Shown: positions 1 to 11,465 of the stretch, piece after piece
Position numbering within the stretch: the first letter of the stretch is position 1
Layout: each line of letters begins with the position of its first letter
Assembly: GCA_013350335.1 (NCBI GenBank)
Contig: CM023540.1
Coordinates: forward strand, 26,701,175-26,765,174
Origin: Chimonanthus salicifolius
Taxonomy: Eukaryota; Streptophyta; Magnoliopsida; Laurales; Calycanthaceae
DNA: 64,000 nt
Direction of reading: 5' to 3'
The notes under the pieces: generated by a model
What the model saw: the letters and a program-made list of their open reading frames with translations, nothing else
What the model was told of the DNA's origin: nothing
Database searches by the model: none
Program-made: the position numbers and the translations under genes

Positions 1-632
1 TTTCCTCTGGTTCTTCTCTGGACGGATGTCGGTATCTCTGTCTCTAGAAAGTGAAAAACCACAGCACTATCTGCGTTTCCAGTTTCCCAAACAAGAGATG
101 AAGAGAGCCCACATTTTTGGATTTTTTTTTCTTTTACTTTCGTCATTTCCAGGATTTCCGTCTATTCTCGACAAACAAACAGCCAGACGAGGAATCTTGC
201 GGACCCACCAGGAGAAAATTGTAAAAAATATTTTTTGTTATTTTTTTAGGTAATTTATCTTTATGAACCTATCTCACAAAAATATACAGATTCAATAAAA
301 ATAATTTCTAGCATATTTTACTCTAAATATTTTATATACATTTTATAATTACTTTTATTAAGTGATATTTTAAAACCTGAACCACCAACCAAACCATTTT
401 TATTAGGATTTGATTTAATTGTTAATTGAGTCATTTTAATTTAAACCATACCATTATCATGACAAATTATATTATAATGCAAGTTATTAAAATATAAAAA
501 AAATATGATATCATAATAATAAAAAATGAAAACGACAAATTTAATGAAAGAAAAAATGAGAAATATTATAAAATATTTTTAACAAATCAAACGTAAAATA
601 CTGTGATTCATAAAACTATGTAGACCTCTTTA
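1..632. other. AT-rich intergenic, no gene seen
   Basis: The first 250 bases are moderately GC-rich with pyrimidine stretches. The remainder is AT-rich and accumulates stop codons in all frames. I see no domain, RNA gene or repeat boundary. A gene ending left of the window cannot be excluded. Confidence 0.5.
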
Positions 633-640
633 AATAGAGC

Positions 641-804
641 CAGGGCCGGCCCTGAGATCCCTTAAAATCTCAAGGGCCCTAGGCCGAGTGAGATTTCAGG
701 GCCCTTTATGACTGGTATATTAAGGAATTTAAGTGTGTGGGGGCCCTTTCTGTCTGGAGGCCCTAGGCGACGGCCTACGCCGCCTATGTCTAGGGTCGGC
801 CCTG
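641..804. mobile_element. hAT-type MITE (164 bp)
   Basis: The left end CAGGGCCGGCCCTG and the right end TAGGGTCGGCCCTG form imperfect terminal inverted repeats. The element is flanked by an 8-bp duplication, aatagagc at 633-640 and aatagagt at 805-812 (7 of 8 match). Short termini starting CAGGG with an 8-bp duplication are typical of the hAT superfamily. The interior has repeated GGGCCCT motifs and no coding capacity. Confidence 0.8.
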
Positions 805-929
805 AATAGAGTAGACTAGGAAATTTCCTTTGCACGATTGATGGAACCATGTAAACTAAGCGATCCTCACACGGGTACTTTGTGTATACAGACACAGGTT
901 TAACCGTGATGTCGAATTTGCCATCTACC

Positions 930-1062
930 TGTCGTACTAAATAAAAAAGAGTGCAAAATTCATGAACAGTGCAATCAGCTCGCCAAAATTTATGAACAAT
1001 GCAAATCGGTTTACCGACATTGTAAATCGGCTCGCCGAAATTCACATGAATAGTAAAAATCA
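930..1062. repeat. Short degenerate tandem repeat, TRIM target
   Basis: Units resembling 'aatcggctcgccgaaattcatgaac' recur about three times before the TRIM, and a further piece ('cccatcgaaattttattgttcatg') follows it at 1851. The TRIM therefore inserted into a small tandem array. I cannot assign the repeat to a family. Confidence 0.5.
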
Positions 1063-1063
1063 G

Positions 1064-1845
1064 TGTAATACCCTGCCCCAAAAAGTCCCACATTGCTAGT
1101 GGCATTGGAAGTTCCCTGGTATATAAATAGTGGCATTCCTCCTTCTAACACAAGGCTTTTTGGGAGCAACAGTGGGTTGGCTCGCCAAAGCAAAGCCGTG
1201 CGGGTCCGTGTGTAGGCCCAAAGCGGACAATATTGTGCTAGCGGGACGGGTCCTTACAAATGGTATCAGAGATGGTTCAACTCTCTGCCTGAGGGTGTGG
1301 GCTTAGTTGTTGTGTGTGCAGAGCCGGGGACGGCTCTGGCTTTAAGGGGGGTAGATTGTAATACCCTGCCCCAAAAAGTCCCACATTGCTAGTGGCATTG
1401 GAAGTTTCCTGGTATATAAATAGTGGCATTCCTCCTCCTAACACAAAGCCTTTTGGGAGTAACAGTGGGTTGGCTCACCAAAGCAAAGTCGTGCGGGTCC
1501 GTGTGTAGGCCCAAAGCGGACAATATTGTGCTAGCGGGACGGGTCCTTACAAATGGTATCAGAGATGGTTCAATTCTCTGCCTGAGGGTGTGGGCTTGGT
1601 TGTTGTGTGTGCAGAGCCGGGGACGGCTCTGGCTTTAAGGGGGGTAGATTGTAATACCCTGCCCCCAAAAAGTCCCACATTGCTAGTGGCATTGGAAGTT
1701 CCCTGGTATATAAATAGTGGCATTCCTCCTTCTAACACAAGGCCTTTTGGGAGCAACAGTGGGTTGGCTCGCCAAAGCAAAGCCGTGCGGGTCCGTGTGT
1801 AGGCCCAAAGCGGACAATATTGTGCTAGCGGGACGGGTCGTTACA
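1064..1845 (+). mobile_element. TRIM retrotransposon with three LTRs and two internal domains
   Basis: There are three LTR copies of about 195 bp, each starting TGTAATACCCTGCCCC and ending TTACA: 1064-1258, 1357-1551 and 1650-1845. After LTR1 and LTR2 comes TGGTATCAGAG (1261-1271 and 1554-1564), the usual primer-binding site complementary to initiator tRNA-Met. Each internal domain is only about 98 bp and ends in a polypurine run (AAGGGGGGTAGA). The array is bounded by a perfect 5-bp target duplication, ATCAG (1059-1063 and 1846-1850). Each LTR has a TATA-like motif (gtatataaatag). There are no gag or pol genes, so it depends on other elements for movement. The LTRs are nearly identical, suggesting a recent insertion. 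I saw no 5S rRNA-like boxes, so it is unlikely to be Cassandra. Confidence 0.92.
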
Positions 1846-2015
1846 ATCAGCCCATCGAAATTTTATTGTTCATGCGAAGGGAGATAAAATCGAGAATACA
1901 TTAAAACCTGTGTCGATAAACACAAAATGTCCGTGGAAGGATTGCTTGGCAAAAAAAACTTAGACGAGGAAGAAAAGATTATATAAGAGAAAAACATATC
2001 ACGCATTTATAATAG

Positions 2016-2265
2016 GGCATGCCATATAGACACCTAGATTTCCTACCTTTACACATCTGTTTTCAAATTTCGAGTGAAATTAGCATTCTACGCCCGCATT
2101 TTAACTCATCCAAACGAACTATCAGTTCATTCTCTGTTTATTCGGATGAATACAATTATCTGAATGGAACACCTCAGTGTAATTTTCATTTCTTCTAACG
2201 AGTGTTCATTCATTCGAATGAACTAGCAGTTCATTCGAATGAATGAATCGAATTTTGTGAATAAT

Positions 2266-2332
<67 letters not shown>

Positions 2333-2534
2333 ATTTCATTCGAATGAACACATGTTCAAATGAACTAAACATACACTGAGATATTCGTTCGGATGACTAG
2401 TCATCCGAACGAACTGAAAATGAACTGACAGTTCATCCGGATGAGTTAAAACGTGGGGTAGAATGGTAATTTCACCCAAACAATAAAAAACAGGTGTATA
2501 GAGATAGGAAATCCAGATGTCTATATGGCCCACC
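2016..2534. mobile_element. Mutator-type MITE with long terminal inverted repeats
   Basis: The left arm (GGCATGCCATATAGACAC...) and the reverse complement of the right arm (GGTGGGCCATATAGACATC...) match over much of their length, through a segment containing 'catttctacc/cattctaccc' and 'ttttaactcatcc'. The flanks carry a perfect 9-bp duplication, TTATAATAG, at 2007-2015 and 2535-2543, as expected for MULE-type elements. The centre has nested short inverted repeats of ATTCGAATGAAC type and a (TA)n microsatellite at about 2270-2330. No coding sequence was found. Confidence 0.85.
2270..2330. repeat. (TA)n microsatellite
   Basis: An uninterrupted TA dinucleotide run of about 60 bp at the centre of the long-TIR MITE, where it would lie at the tip of the hairpin. 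Confidence 0.95.
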
Positions 2535-2709
2535 TTATAATAGATGCATCTTTTAAAACACTAATGAGACTGGATAGAGAAGTTTGCACACCTTTCTCTT
2601 ACAAAAAAAACACTAATGAAATTTTGGAGTTATATACCACTCTTATTCAATTTGTTGAGACTCGATTTCCATAACTTATATAACTCAAAAGTTTATCTGA
2701 TCTTATTAA

Positions 2710-2872
2710 CCCAAAGGGAGTTGATCTGATGGCCAAGATGCTCCTCTCGTGAAAAGAGGTCTGGAGTTCAATTTCATTGACTTAATTGGTGTGTAGATTA
2801 GAAAATTTACACATGCTTGTGAAATTAGTTTCACTTCCAATGTAGGATAGAGATACATGAAAAAAAAAAAAA
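2710..2872 (+). mobile_element. SINE-like element with poly-A tail
   Basis: The head 'gttgatctgatggccaagat' and a downstream 'ggagttcaatttc' resemble tRNA A and B boxes. The element ends in a run of 13 A at 2860-2872. Flanks share 'agtttatct...ttattaa' (left about 2690-2709, with a 5-nt insertion; right about 2874-2888), a plausible target duplication. The family is not recognised. Confidence 0.6.
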
Positions 2873-2889
2873 GAGTTTATCTTATTAAA

Positions 2890-3948
2890 CTAATAATAAA
2901 ATTACAATATTAAAAGTTCATAAAATTAATTAATTTAATTTCAGTTCAAAGTTCAAACGTCCCGTTGCACCTAGGCACTAACAAAAGAGAGTGGAGAAAG
3001 GATGACCGGTCGTCTTCTTTTAATAAAAATCATAAAAAAAGTGCCACATGGCACAATGCGATTTGTGATCTCCTCTCCCTAGAGTTTTTTATTTAAATTT
3101 TAATAAAATGAATGCTAGGAAGAGTTGAAACCACAGAAATAGAGAGTGATTATACCTCGTGCGAAAGCAAACCCGTTGGGCACACCCACCCCATATTAGC
3201 CAGAAACGGTGACTTGTGACTGGTGAGCCAAATGAGAACGTGGGGCCACAACTTTCTCTATACAATAATTTAATAAAATAGAAATATAGAGCATTAGGGC
3301 TTATTTTGGTTGGAACGCTTGCACCAGCGGCATTGACCGGTCGATCTCAGATCCTATTGAGTGGGGCCCATTATAAAACCAAACTTCCTTCATCAAAGCA
3401 AATATGTAAGGAATCCAATTACTCAGCAAACCAAACAGCTAAGGCCCCACGGAGCCAGTGACCAAGTCAATTCGTCCTTTGCAATTTGCATGGTTGCGCT
3501 TATTTAAATGTCTTTAATTAGGGTGATGTTATTATCTTAATCCACCAATCGACAACTTGCAAGCCGTGGGTGGGACGTATTGTGTTAATTTATTACGTGT
3601 CTGTCTGGTTAGCTACTAAGCTTAATCCGTACACAGCTTTAATTAATCTCGTCCAAACCCTTTCCCACTTCATTGAATTAGAGACAAATTAGGAGTTGAA
3701 AAGAAAATTAAGATAACTAATAGAGTGACTTGGGACAAACACTTGAGAAGGAAAAACTGTCCATAATGAGATGACTGTATTATATCTCTATATGATTGTA
3801 ACTCACATTTTTCACATAAACAAAAGAACATAAAAACAAAATAAAAAATAAAAAACATAGATTATTTGGATCGCTAGAAAAACAAATTACAAACATCGCC
3901 AAAACTGCTTGGGGACTCGGAGGGCAAGTGCGGCCAAGAGCGGCGGGC
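2890..3948. other. Intergenic, downstream of LBD gene
   Basis: No gene is recognised. 3140-3440 is less AT-rich and contains 'accggtcg' and 'gtggggcc' motifs, but no open frame of note. The segment adjoining 3948 would hold the 3' UTR of the LBD gene. Confidence 0.4.
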
Positions 3949-5331
3949 TCAAGCCGGTAAATCAAGCCCCAGCTCCACCTCACACCTATCGCCATCGCGC
4001 CCGTCGTCATCTCGCGTCATTAGGTTCCGAGATGGTTTGGCGCGGCTTGCATGCGACAACGGCTCGAATCCGAGGGTCAGCTCCAGTTCCAACTCGGTCT
4101 CCTCAGCTCCGTCTTCTGATCCGACCCGGTTCGAATCGGCTCGGTCCGCCAAAGAGGGCTCGACCGTCTCGACGGAGAACATACTCTCAGTCTCCCTGCT
4201 GTCACCCTCCGCGTTCTGCTCGGAGTGCTGACTCACCGAATCGTGACTCGCTGCCTGCTCCAGCTCGTCTGGGTAGCATCGGCGCCACCTCAGATTACAA
4301 ACAGCAGCGGATTCGGGAGCCTGCTCAACTCGCTCGGGCATCAAATCCGACGCCGAGTCGAGTTTCGACTTGGGCTTGGCAGATCGCTTGAATCGGGTGC
4401 GATTCTTGACCTTGTGGAGGGCCTCACTAGGAGAGTTATCTTCTTTGGAAACGTGGCGAATGTCATATGCTTTGAAGGGAAGGCCGGGGCTGACAGCGGC
4501 TTCCGATGGGATTTGCATGATCGGCGCTCCCTTAAGAACGGCTTCCACGGCGGTTTGGCAGAGCTGCCAGCTTCCGGACCAGAGCAAGCCGACCGATCCG
4601 TATATCGGGTTGACGATCCTTCCGCAAGCTTCGTAGAGAAGAGACCTGAAAATAGCTGAAACCAAACAAGATCCATATAAGAGCGCCGATCGAAGATTAC
4701 ACACAATTCCAACTCAATTCAGGAAATTACTGAAACGAAAGCAAAACCTGGATGTGAAAACAAATCAAAGATTGAACCTTTATGCTGGAATCGGCAAAGG
4801 CAAGAAAATCCAAACGCATGCACAGATAGTAAAAGCAATTATATTTGAAATTTTCGGTCTAAACCGGGGAAAAACAACAAAAGACAAACAAGACCCAGAT
4901 TAAGAAATCCATTAATGACTGAAATTTACTCCCGTATAGCCAAGAAATGAAGTGTTAAAAATTGAACCAGGCCCAGATGAGAAAACCAATTAAAGATCGA
5001 AACTTTCTTCTGAAATTTGCAAGAACAAGGTAATTCGAACCAGACCCAGATTGGGAAATCGAGCAAATATTGAAATTCGGAGCGCACGGAGACGACGCCC
5101 AAAACAACCGATACAGTCGAATGAGGGAAATGTAAACATACCAGGTCGGAGATGCTCTGGGCCAGCGTTGATGAGGTTCATCAGCCCAGCGCGGCCGTAG
5201 AACTTCGCAAGAAAGACGGTAGCGTTGGCTTGGGACTCCGGGTTCTTGATCCATTGCAGGCAAGGGCGGATGCTGCAGTTCTCGCTACATCCCTTGCGGA
5301 GAACCCTGCAACCATTACAGCTCATTCTCAT
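3949..5331 (-). CDS. LBD41: LOB domain-containing protein, class II (LBD41-like)
   Basis: A plant-specific DNA-binding transcription factor. The CDS is complement(join(3949..4655,5142..5331)), 298 aa. The start at 5331 gives MRMSCNGC, the usual class II N-terminus; an in-frame extension upstream does not look conserved. The zinc-finger-like block C-x2-C-x6-C-x3-C uses Cys 5, 8, 15 and 19, followed by the region '[20 protein letters not shown]' and '[19 protein letters not shown]'. The leucine-zipper-like coil of class I is absent. The intron falls in phase 1 after LRP, the usual LBD site, with GT/AG ends. Two EAR-like LxLxL motifs, LELEL (252-256) and LGLDL (292-296), suggest a repressor. Class II members LBD37-39 repress anthocyanin and nitrogen-response genes, and LBD41 is hypoxia-responsive in Arabidopsis; the exact orthology (LBD40, 41 or 42) is inferred. 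A TTAAATA TATA-like box lies near 5483-5490. Confidence 0.93.
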
Positions 5332-5339
5332 GGTTACTG

Positions 5340-7600
5340 GCACAGTTGAAATACCACCAACAACAACACGACAGCAGATGTTGATCTTCTTCCTGTATCT
5401 GGGAGTTGGGAAGAGGGGAAGAAATGGGTTGTAAGAAGAGGAAAAGAGACTTGAATGAGAAGAGGGGAATGGAAGACAGGGTGTATTTAAGTGAAGAGAA
5501 AGAAGAGACAATGGAGCCGTGGATTTGTACGGTGGCCAGTGGTTTCCAAGGGAGTGGTAAGTTTGGAAAAGCTGGTTTTGTTATTAGGGAAAGTTGGGGG
5601 CCGCACAGACCTCGGAAATGCCCTTCAATTCTCATGCTTCACTTTCCCAAATGCCCTTCAGCAAGTACTAAATGACGAATTTAGCCTTACTGCAGTCTTC
5701 TTGTTTCTATGCCTTTTCTTTCTAGTTAGGTTAGATGATGACTGGATGACTCACCCTCTTCGTGAAAACTAACCGAGACACAAGGTCTAAGGAAGGACTT
5801 ATCTCTTCGGAGTTCGAACATGCAATAGATTTCTAGCAACGCAATCGGCCCATATTCAACCATTTATTTACTTTAATATATATTATAATTTTAATTGTAA
5901 TAAAATTAAAAAAGAATCTGTACAAAAATCTTTTTTATTTCTACTTCCCTGCTATCATACTTCTTAACTTTTATAGCCAATAGTAAACAATTCACATAAA
6001 TTCTAATTCAACAATAATTATTGATTTATAAGATATAAAATTCAAACCATAAAAAATGAGAATCGAAGAATTTAAATTATTCACTTGGCAATGGCCTGCC
6101 ACAGTAACAATCATAAAATGATGAAAAGGGCAAGGTGATAATTGAGTGCAAAGGGTGGAGGGCATTTTGGGGAACAGGAGGAATTGCATGAGGGGGTGGG
6201 GCCAAAAGAGAAGGGAGAGAGCAGCGCGTGTCAACCACGTTCGCATCTTACACAGCGGGCGGTCGCCACATATCGTGGGAAACGCCCCCACTCACTCCTG
6301 GTTTTCTGGAATACCACTCTCCTTCCCGTCTCCTGTTTTTCTCTTCACTGTGGGCGCCCGACGAGACCCGCCACCGGTTTTCTCCCTCAGTGCTTATCTA
6401 CTCGGATTCTCTCTCCCTTACTTCTTTCTCTCTATATCTCTTCTTTTTAATTCTCGACATCTCTTCTTAACTTATATAAATATATTTAAAATCAATTACT
6501 CCATCTCCACGTAATTGAGTGCCCATTATATCTAAATTTGCTTCATCATGTCAAAACCCTCTACTAATAAGTGGATCTCTTTTCTCCATATAAATAAATA
6601 TTAACTATAAAATTAATTCCTACAAATATATAAAAATATTATTAATCTATTGTAATAAAAATGAAAGTCAATATAACAAAGACAAATATTCACGATCTGT
6701 GCTCCAATTATGTGGAGTTAATAAAAGTCATCAACTCATGTGTACAATAATTGTTAAGCTGAAGGAGAGTTTTAAAATAATTATGTGAAGGTAAGTCGGA
6801 GTGTATTTGTTAAAGAACATAATTAATTATAAGGTGATTAATTTTTAAATGAGGAGCAAGTGATTTTGATTTAGGTTCGGCGAATGTGGCCCTTGCCTTT
6901 TAAAGAAATTATAAAATATAATACGTAAAGAGTTTGGAAGGAAAGTGGTTTTGGACGGCGAGATGGGAGTTTTGGGAAGTGTGATTTTTGTTGGCCCATT
7001 GACGTTGACTTTCATGCAGCCGGTCCACATGAAAGAAACCTGCTCTCTCCAATTTTCCGGTAATGGAATGGAAACCTTTGATTTGAAAGGGGTATCTTAC
7101 CTTTCCTCATTCTCTATTTTATTAAAAGGTAAGAAATATATATATATATATAATGAATGAATGGCAGTTCTAACAGCAACCTTTTATAAGCCATCTTTTA
7201 GTTCTTTAAAATTTAAAATGAGTGTCCATTCTCTCACGAACAATTTCTTTTATTTCACATAAGATTTAGCTAAATTTTCACTTTACCTTTCACCCCTTAT
7301 TTACAAAATAATTAAAAGAATGAACATCAGAAATAAGATGTTAATGAAGTCAAATTCAGACAGAGGTAGAGCATACAAATTACTTGAGTAATTTATAATC
7401 CTACTTTATCTATATATAAAAAGAGAGTTTATGTATCTATCAAATGAATTTTGAGCATTTGCTAATTGAACATTTGTGATTATTTCTATGTTGGCAAATA
7501 AAAAAGATAAAATTTGTCTCAAAAATAGTTAAAAATAGAAAATGAGGTGAGTTGAAAGGAATTACTTTGTGTGAAATGGATTGAAAAATAGAAAAGAAGA
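5340..7600. other. LBD upstream region and AT-rich spacer, no gene
   Basis: 5340-5700 would hold the LBD 5' UTR and core promoter. At 6130-6430 there is a relatively GC-rich island followed by CT-rich sequence, with no convincing protein; it lies 0.8-1.1 kb upstream of the LBD start and may be distal promoter. 6480-7600 is AT-rich spacer without a recognisable gene; 7137-7152 holds a short (TA)n run. Confidence 0.4.
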
Positions 7601-7627
7601 TTTCATGATTAACATCATACTTGATAC

Positions 7628-8893
7628 CGAGGGTAAAAAAATCGGCCGGGCCGATATTCCGGCCGATTTTTCATATCGGCCGAACTTTTTCTCTCTCCTC
7701 CCCGTTTTTTTTTTTTTTTAAAAAAAATTTCCAAAAAAATTACTGTGAATGCAGAAAATTATGAGCTTATTGAATATGTAATTTTTTCATAAAATATCGG
7801 ACATTTACATCTTCTAACATATTTTTGAAGTTACAATATCAGGAAATTATATAATTAGTAATAAAATGGTGAAAATTACAAAAAAAAAAACAGATAAATG
7901 AGGAAAATTTGTAGAAATAATTTCATAATTTATTTTCTTAGTCAATGAGTGTTATTTTAAGTTATGAATTATAGAAATAAAAAAAATACATAATAAAATA
8001 CTTGAAAATTACATAATAATGTAGAAAAAAATATTAGAAAATAAAACTAATGGGGTCCTAATCACTTGAACTGATAACCACACAAATGTCATACATAATA
8101 ATATAATGTTTTCTTTCATTTGAGAAAATAGATTTTATTTTTCATTAATAATAATTAGATACTTTTAGACCCTCTCTTTTTCTTTGTAATTTCTCCCCTC
8201 TTTTAATGAAATTCTTTTTTGACTGCTCCAAAAAAAAATTAAATAAAATTATGAGCTATAATTAATTATGTTAAATTGATATAATAAAAATAAAGAATAC
8301 CTTCTAATGATAATGACAATAGTAAAAATATTAGATGATAAATATAATATTAAATTATTATAATAAGATAAATAAAATAAAACATTATACTTTCAACATA
8401 AGAAAATATTGTATTTAAAATAAAAATATTATTACTTTCACATTAAAAATAATTTTTTGATAAAATAAAAGGGTAGACACGTCAGCTTCAAATGAGCTCT
8501 TGAGGAAGCTCACGTGAGGTCTTTATGATTTTTCATTTACAAACCCTAATGCTCCATCTTTTAATACCCTTCTTCTCTTTCACTCTCTCTACTGAAACCC
8601 TTACTGCAGCCGCCACTCTCTGTAATTTTTTTCATCAACGAAGAAGAAAAAGCAGCAGAGAAGAGAAAGGCAATAGGTGTAGCGATTTTTTTTCTTCAAT
8701 CTTTTCTCCATATTTTCTTTTTTCTCTTTCCATTCTTTCTCTATTCCTAAAAAAAAGCTTTCTTTTAAAAAAAAAATACAAAAACCGAATTTTTCCAATA
8801 TCGGCCGATATTGGGGCCCATATTGGGGACCGTTTATCGGCCATATCGGCCGATATTCCTTACGATATGTATCGGCCGATATTTAAACCTTAG
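7628..8893. mobile_element. TATCGG-family hAT-like element, copy A (1.27 kb)
   Basis: Bounded by a perfect 8-bp duplication CTTGATAC (7620-7627 and 8894-8901). The left end CGAGGGTAAAAAAATCGG and the right end's complement CTAAGGTTTAAATATCGG are imperfect inverted repeats. Both subterminal regions are packed with ATCGGCCGAT palindromes, resembling the repeated transposase-binding motifs of hAT elements. The interior is AT-rich; from about 8470 to 8740 it contains leader-like sequence ('aaaccctaatg', CT-rich tracts, 'gcagccgcc') that may be a captured host 5' UTR. No transposase is encoded. Confidence 0.8.
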
Positions 8894-8901
8894 CTTGATA
8901 C

Positions 8902-9350
8902 TTCAACTCTATGTTGATGCCCAACATCAAAAAATTCTAAAGTAAGAGATTTTTTTACCAAGCAGAGTAACATAAATTTTTTTTTTTTTCATTTATAAAT
9001 TATATGGATCATTCTAACCTTTAATTTTTAAATTGCAATTTTGAAGTATTGGATAAATACCTTTGTCTATTATACTCATTCTAATAATGAAGATCACGCC
9101 TAAGTTCATTGTAATTGTAACCGATAAATACTCAAAATAAAAATTAATGATGAAAATTTATTACAAACAATTTTACCACTATATATATTATCTAAATAGT
9201 TAGGATAAGAAATTTCTATTACCAACAATTATATTATGAATTCATGATTCACGAGAAAGAGAATAATGATAAGGGCAATTGGTTTAGCTATTTAAAGTAC
9301 ATGTTCTAATCTAATCCTTATAGTTAAATAATTAAATTGAGTCTGGTAGG
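8902..9350. other. AT-rich spacer
   Basis: No gene, RNA gene or bounded repeat seen. Confidence 0.5.
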
Positions 9351-9353
9351 AAA

Positions 9354-10742
9354 GTGGGCCGTGCATTTAGACACCCGGATTTTTAACTACGAGACACCAA
9401 TTTTCAGATTTTCAAAATAAATTACCCTTTTACCCTCCTATATTTTATCTTTCGGACTATTTTTTAGTTGATTTTTCGGTTCCTTGGGCCGATTTGACTA
9501 GAGTCGAATTCGTCCCAAGGATCAAAACGTTCCTTCGAATGAATTACCGCTACATACTACAGTAAAATTCCTTTAGATAAATAATAAAATCTCTTTTAAA
9601 ATTTTAAAGTTCCTTTTTAATCACTGTGTATTTATAAAATTTCTCACATTGAATATCCGGACTAATTACGATAGACTGATAAAAATACTTTAAGAATTCA
9701 AGGTCGTTTGACACTCCCAAATACTTAAAACATAGTGTTTTACAAATAAGGATATCCCTCAGCTATGCCGAAAATATATTTGGGAATTTCAAAAGACCTT
9801 GAAGTCTTAAAATATTTTTATCAAGTTATCGTAATTAGTTCGGATATTTAATTTGAGAAATTTTGTAAATACACGGTGCTTAAAAAATAACTTTAAAATT
9901 TAAAGGAGATTTTATTATTTAAAAAGTTATTTTTTAAGCACTGCATATTTTAAAATTTCTCAAATTGAATATCCGAACTAATTATGATAACATGATAAAA
10001 ATACTTTAAGAATTAAAGGTCTTTGGACACTCCCAAATGCTTAAAACAAAGTGTTTTACAAATAGGGGTATCATCGGCTGTGCCAAAAATATATTTGGAA
10101 GTGTCAAAAGACCTTGAAGTCTCAAAGTATTTTTATTGTTATCGTAATTAGCTCGGATATTTAATTAGAGAAATTTTGAAAATATACAGTGCTTAAAAAA
10201 TAACTTTAAAGTTTTAAAGGGAATTTTATTATTTAAAAAAATATTTTTTAATCACTGTGTATTTCCAAAAAAATCAAATTAAATATTCAGACTAATTACA
10301 ATAATCTGATAAAAATACTTTAAGACTTTAAGGTCTTTTGACATTCCTAAATGTATTTTCAACATAACTGAGGGATAACTTTATTTGTAAAACACTGTAT
10401 TTTAAGTATTTAGAAGTGTCAAACGACCTTAAATTCTTAAAGTATTTTTATCAGTCTATCGTAATTAGTCCGGATATTCAATTTGAGAAATTTTGAAAAT
10501 AAAGAGTGCTTAAAAAATAACTTTAAATTTTAAAAGAGATTTTATTGTTTAAAATTAAATAAAAAAAAAAAATCACCGTAGCATACAACAGTAATTCATT
10601 CAAAGGATTGCTATGATCCTTCTGATGATTCGACTGTACAGTCTGGCCACAGAGATAAAACCTGAGAGGGGAAAAAAATAATTTATCCCAAAAATGTGAA
10701 AATTGGTGTCTCTAGTTTCTAAATGCGAGAGTGGAATGCGCC
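9354..10742. mobile_element. Fold-back type MITE with nested inverted modules
   Basis: The outer arms share 'gagacaccaattttca' near 9399 and its complement near 10698, with 'gcatttaga' distal to it on both sides. Inside, a module of about 250 bp containing 'gacactcccaaatactt', 'aaacactgt/aaacatagtgttttac' and 'aagaccttgaagtctta' recurs in direct and inverted orientation (around 9710, 10025 and 10340-10430). The termini resemble those of the 2016-2534 element (GTGGGCC...TTTAGACAC), suggesting a related Mutator-type origin. I found no clean target duplication, so the ends are approximate. Confidence 0.6.
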
Positions 10743-11457
10743 AATATTACGGACTCTGTGGTAGGTGCCCGTTCATGACTCAAGGAGTCTAAGGATCCAT
10801 GTAGCATGTGCCACATTAATGGCATTTTAAAAAGAAGCGTGCAAGTGTGATTTGCTCCAATCAAGAACATAACTAGTTTTTAATTTTGTGTATTAGTATT
10901 TTAATCAAAGTCTCATAGTAGGATGTAAATGATTTGAATTTGGATAGAATCCAGATAAGATCTACATTTCTTGCTTCAACTTCAGCTTTAAATGGTATTT
11001 AGATTCTCAAATATAAGATTAAAATTTACATATTCTTTTATTGTTGAACTAGAATTTAATCAACTTATGTTGAAATATGCTCACGAAATTAGAAAATTTG
11101 ACATTCTCCTTACAAAAGAAAAATCAGAAAAACCAAATAATTAATCTTCAACACAAAAAACAAATATCAAAAGCATATAACCACTTAAAATAAAAAATAA
11201 AAAACTTTAAAAATATAATTTTAAATATTACCAAACAACGTAAAACCGTTTACTATGCTTTTCAAATTTCTGTTTCTATTTTTCCAGTGTGAATGAGTCT
11301 TTTCTGGATGATTACAAATCAATAAGAGGAAAGTCTCACAATCTTTTTTATAATAACCCTTCTTATAAAAAACACCGATGATCTTATTAATTCTCTAAAA
11401 AGTAAGGTCAACTCATCGACCTTTTGTACTAGTGTTAGAGAGATCCTCTAAGTCTTA
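10743..11457. other. AT-rich spacer
   Basis: No gene, RNA gene or bounded repeat recognised. Confidence 0.5.
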
Positions 11458-11465
11458 GTTGACTA

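Noticed and set aside
1064..1258. Cassandra-type LTR with 5S rRNA
   Set aside because: No 5S internal control region boxes are visible in the LTR.
662..1802. Open frames of 60-147 codons
   Set aside because: They fall in the hAT MITE and the TRIM LTRs and repeat with each LTR; there is no protein domain.
4037..4659. Plus-strand open frames over the LBD second exon
   Set aside because: Antisense shadows of the LBD coding sequence, created by its higher GC content.
6146..6514. Open frames of 102 and 122 codons upstream of the LBD gene
   Set aside because: Overlapping frames in several phases, no domain, and pyrimidine-rich low-complexity C-termini.
8525..8893. 122-codon frame rich in Phe/Ser/Leu/Lys
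   Set aside because: It lies within TATCGG copy A and ends in the palindromic repeats; it is not a transposase.
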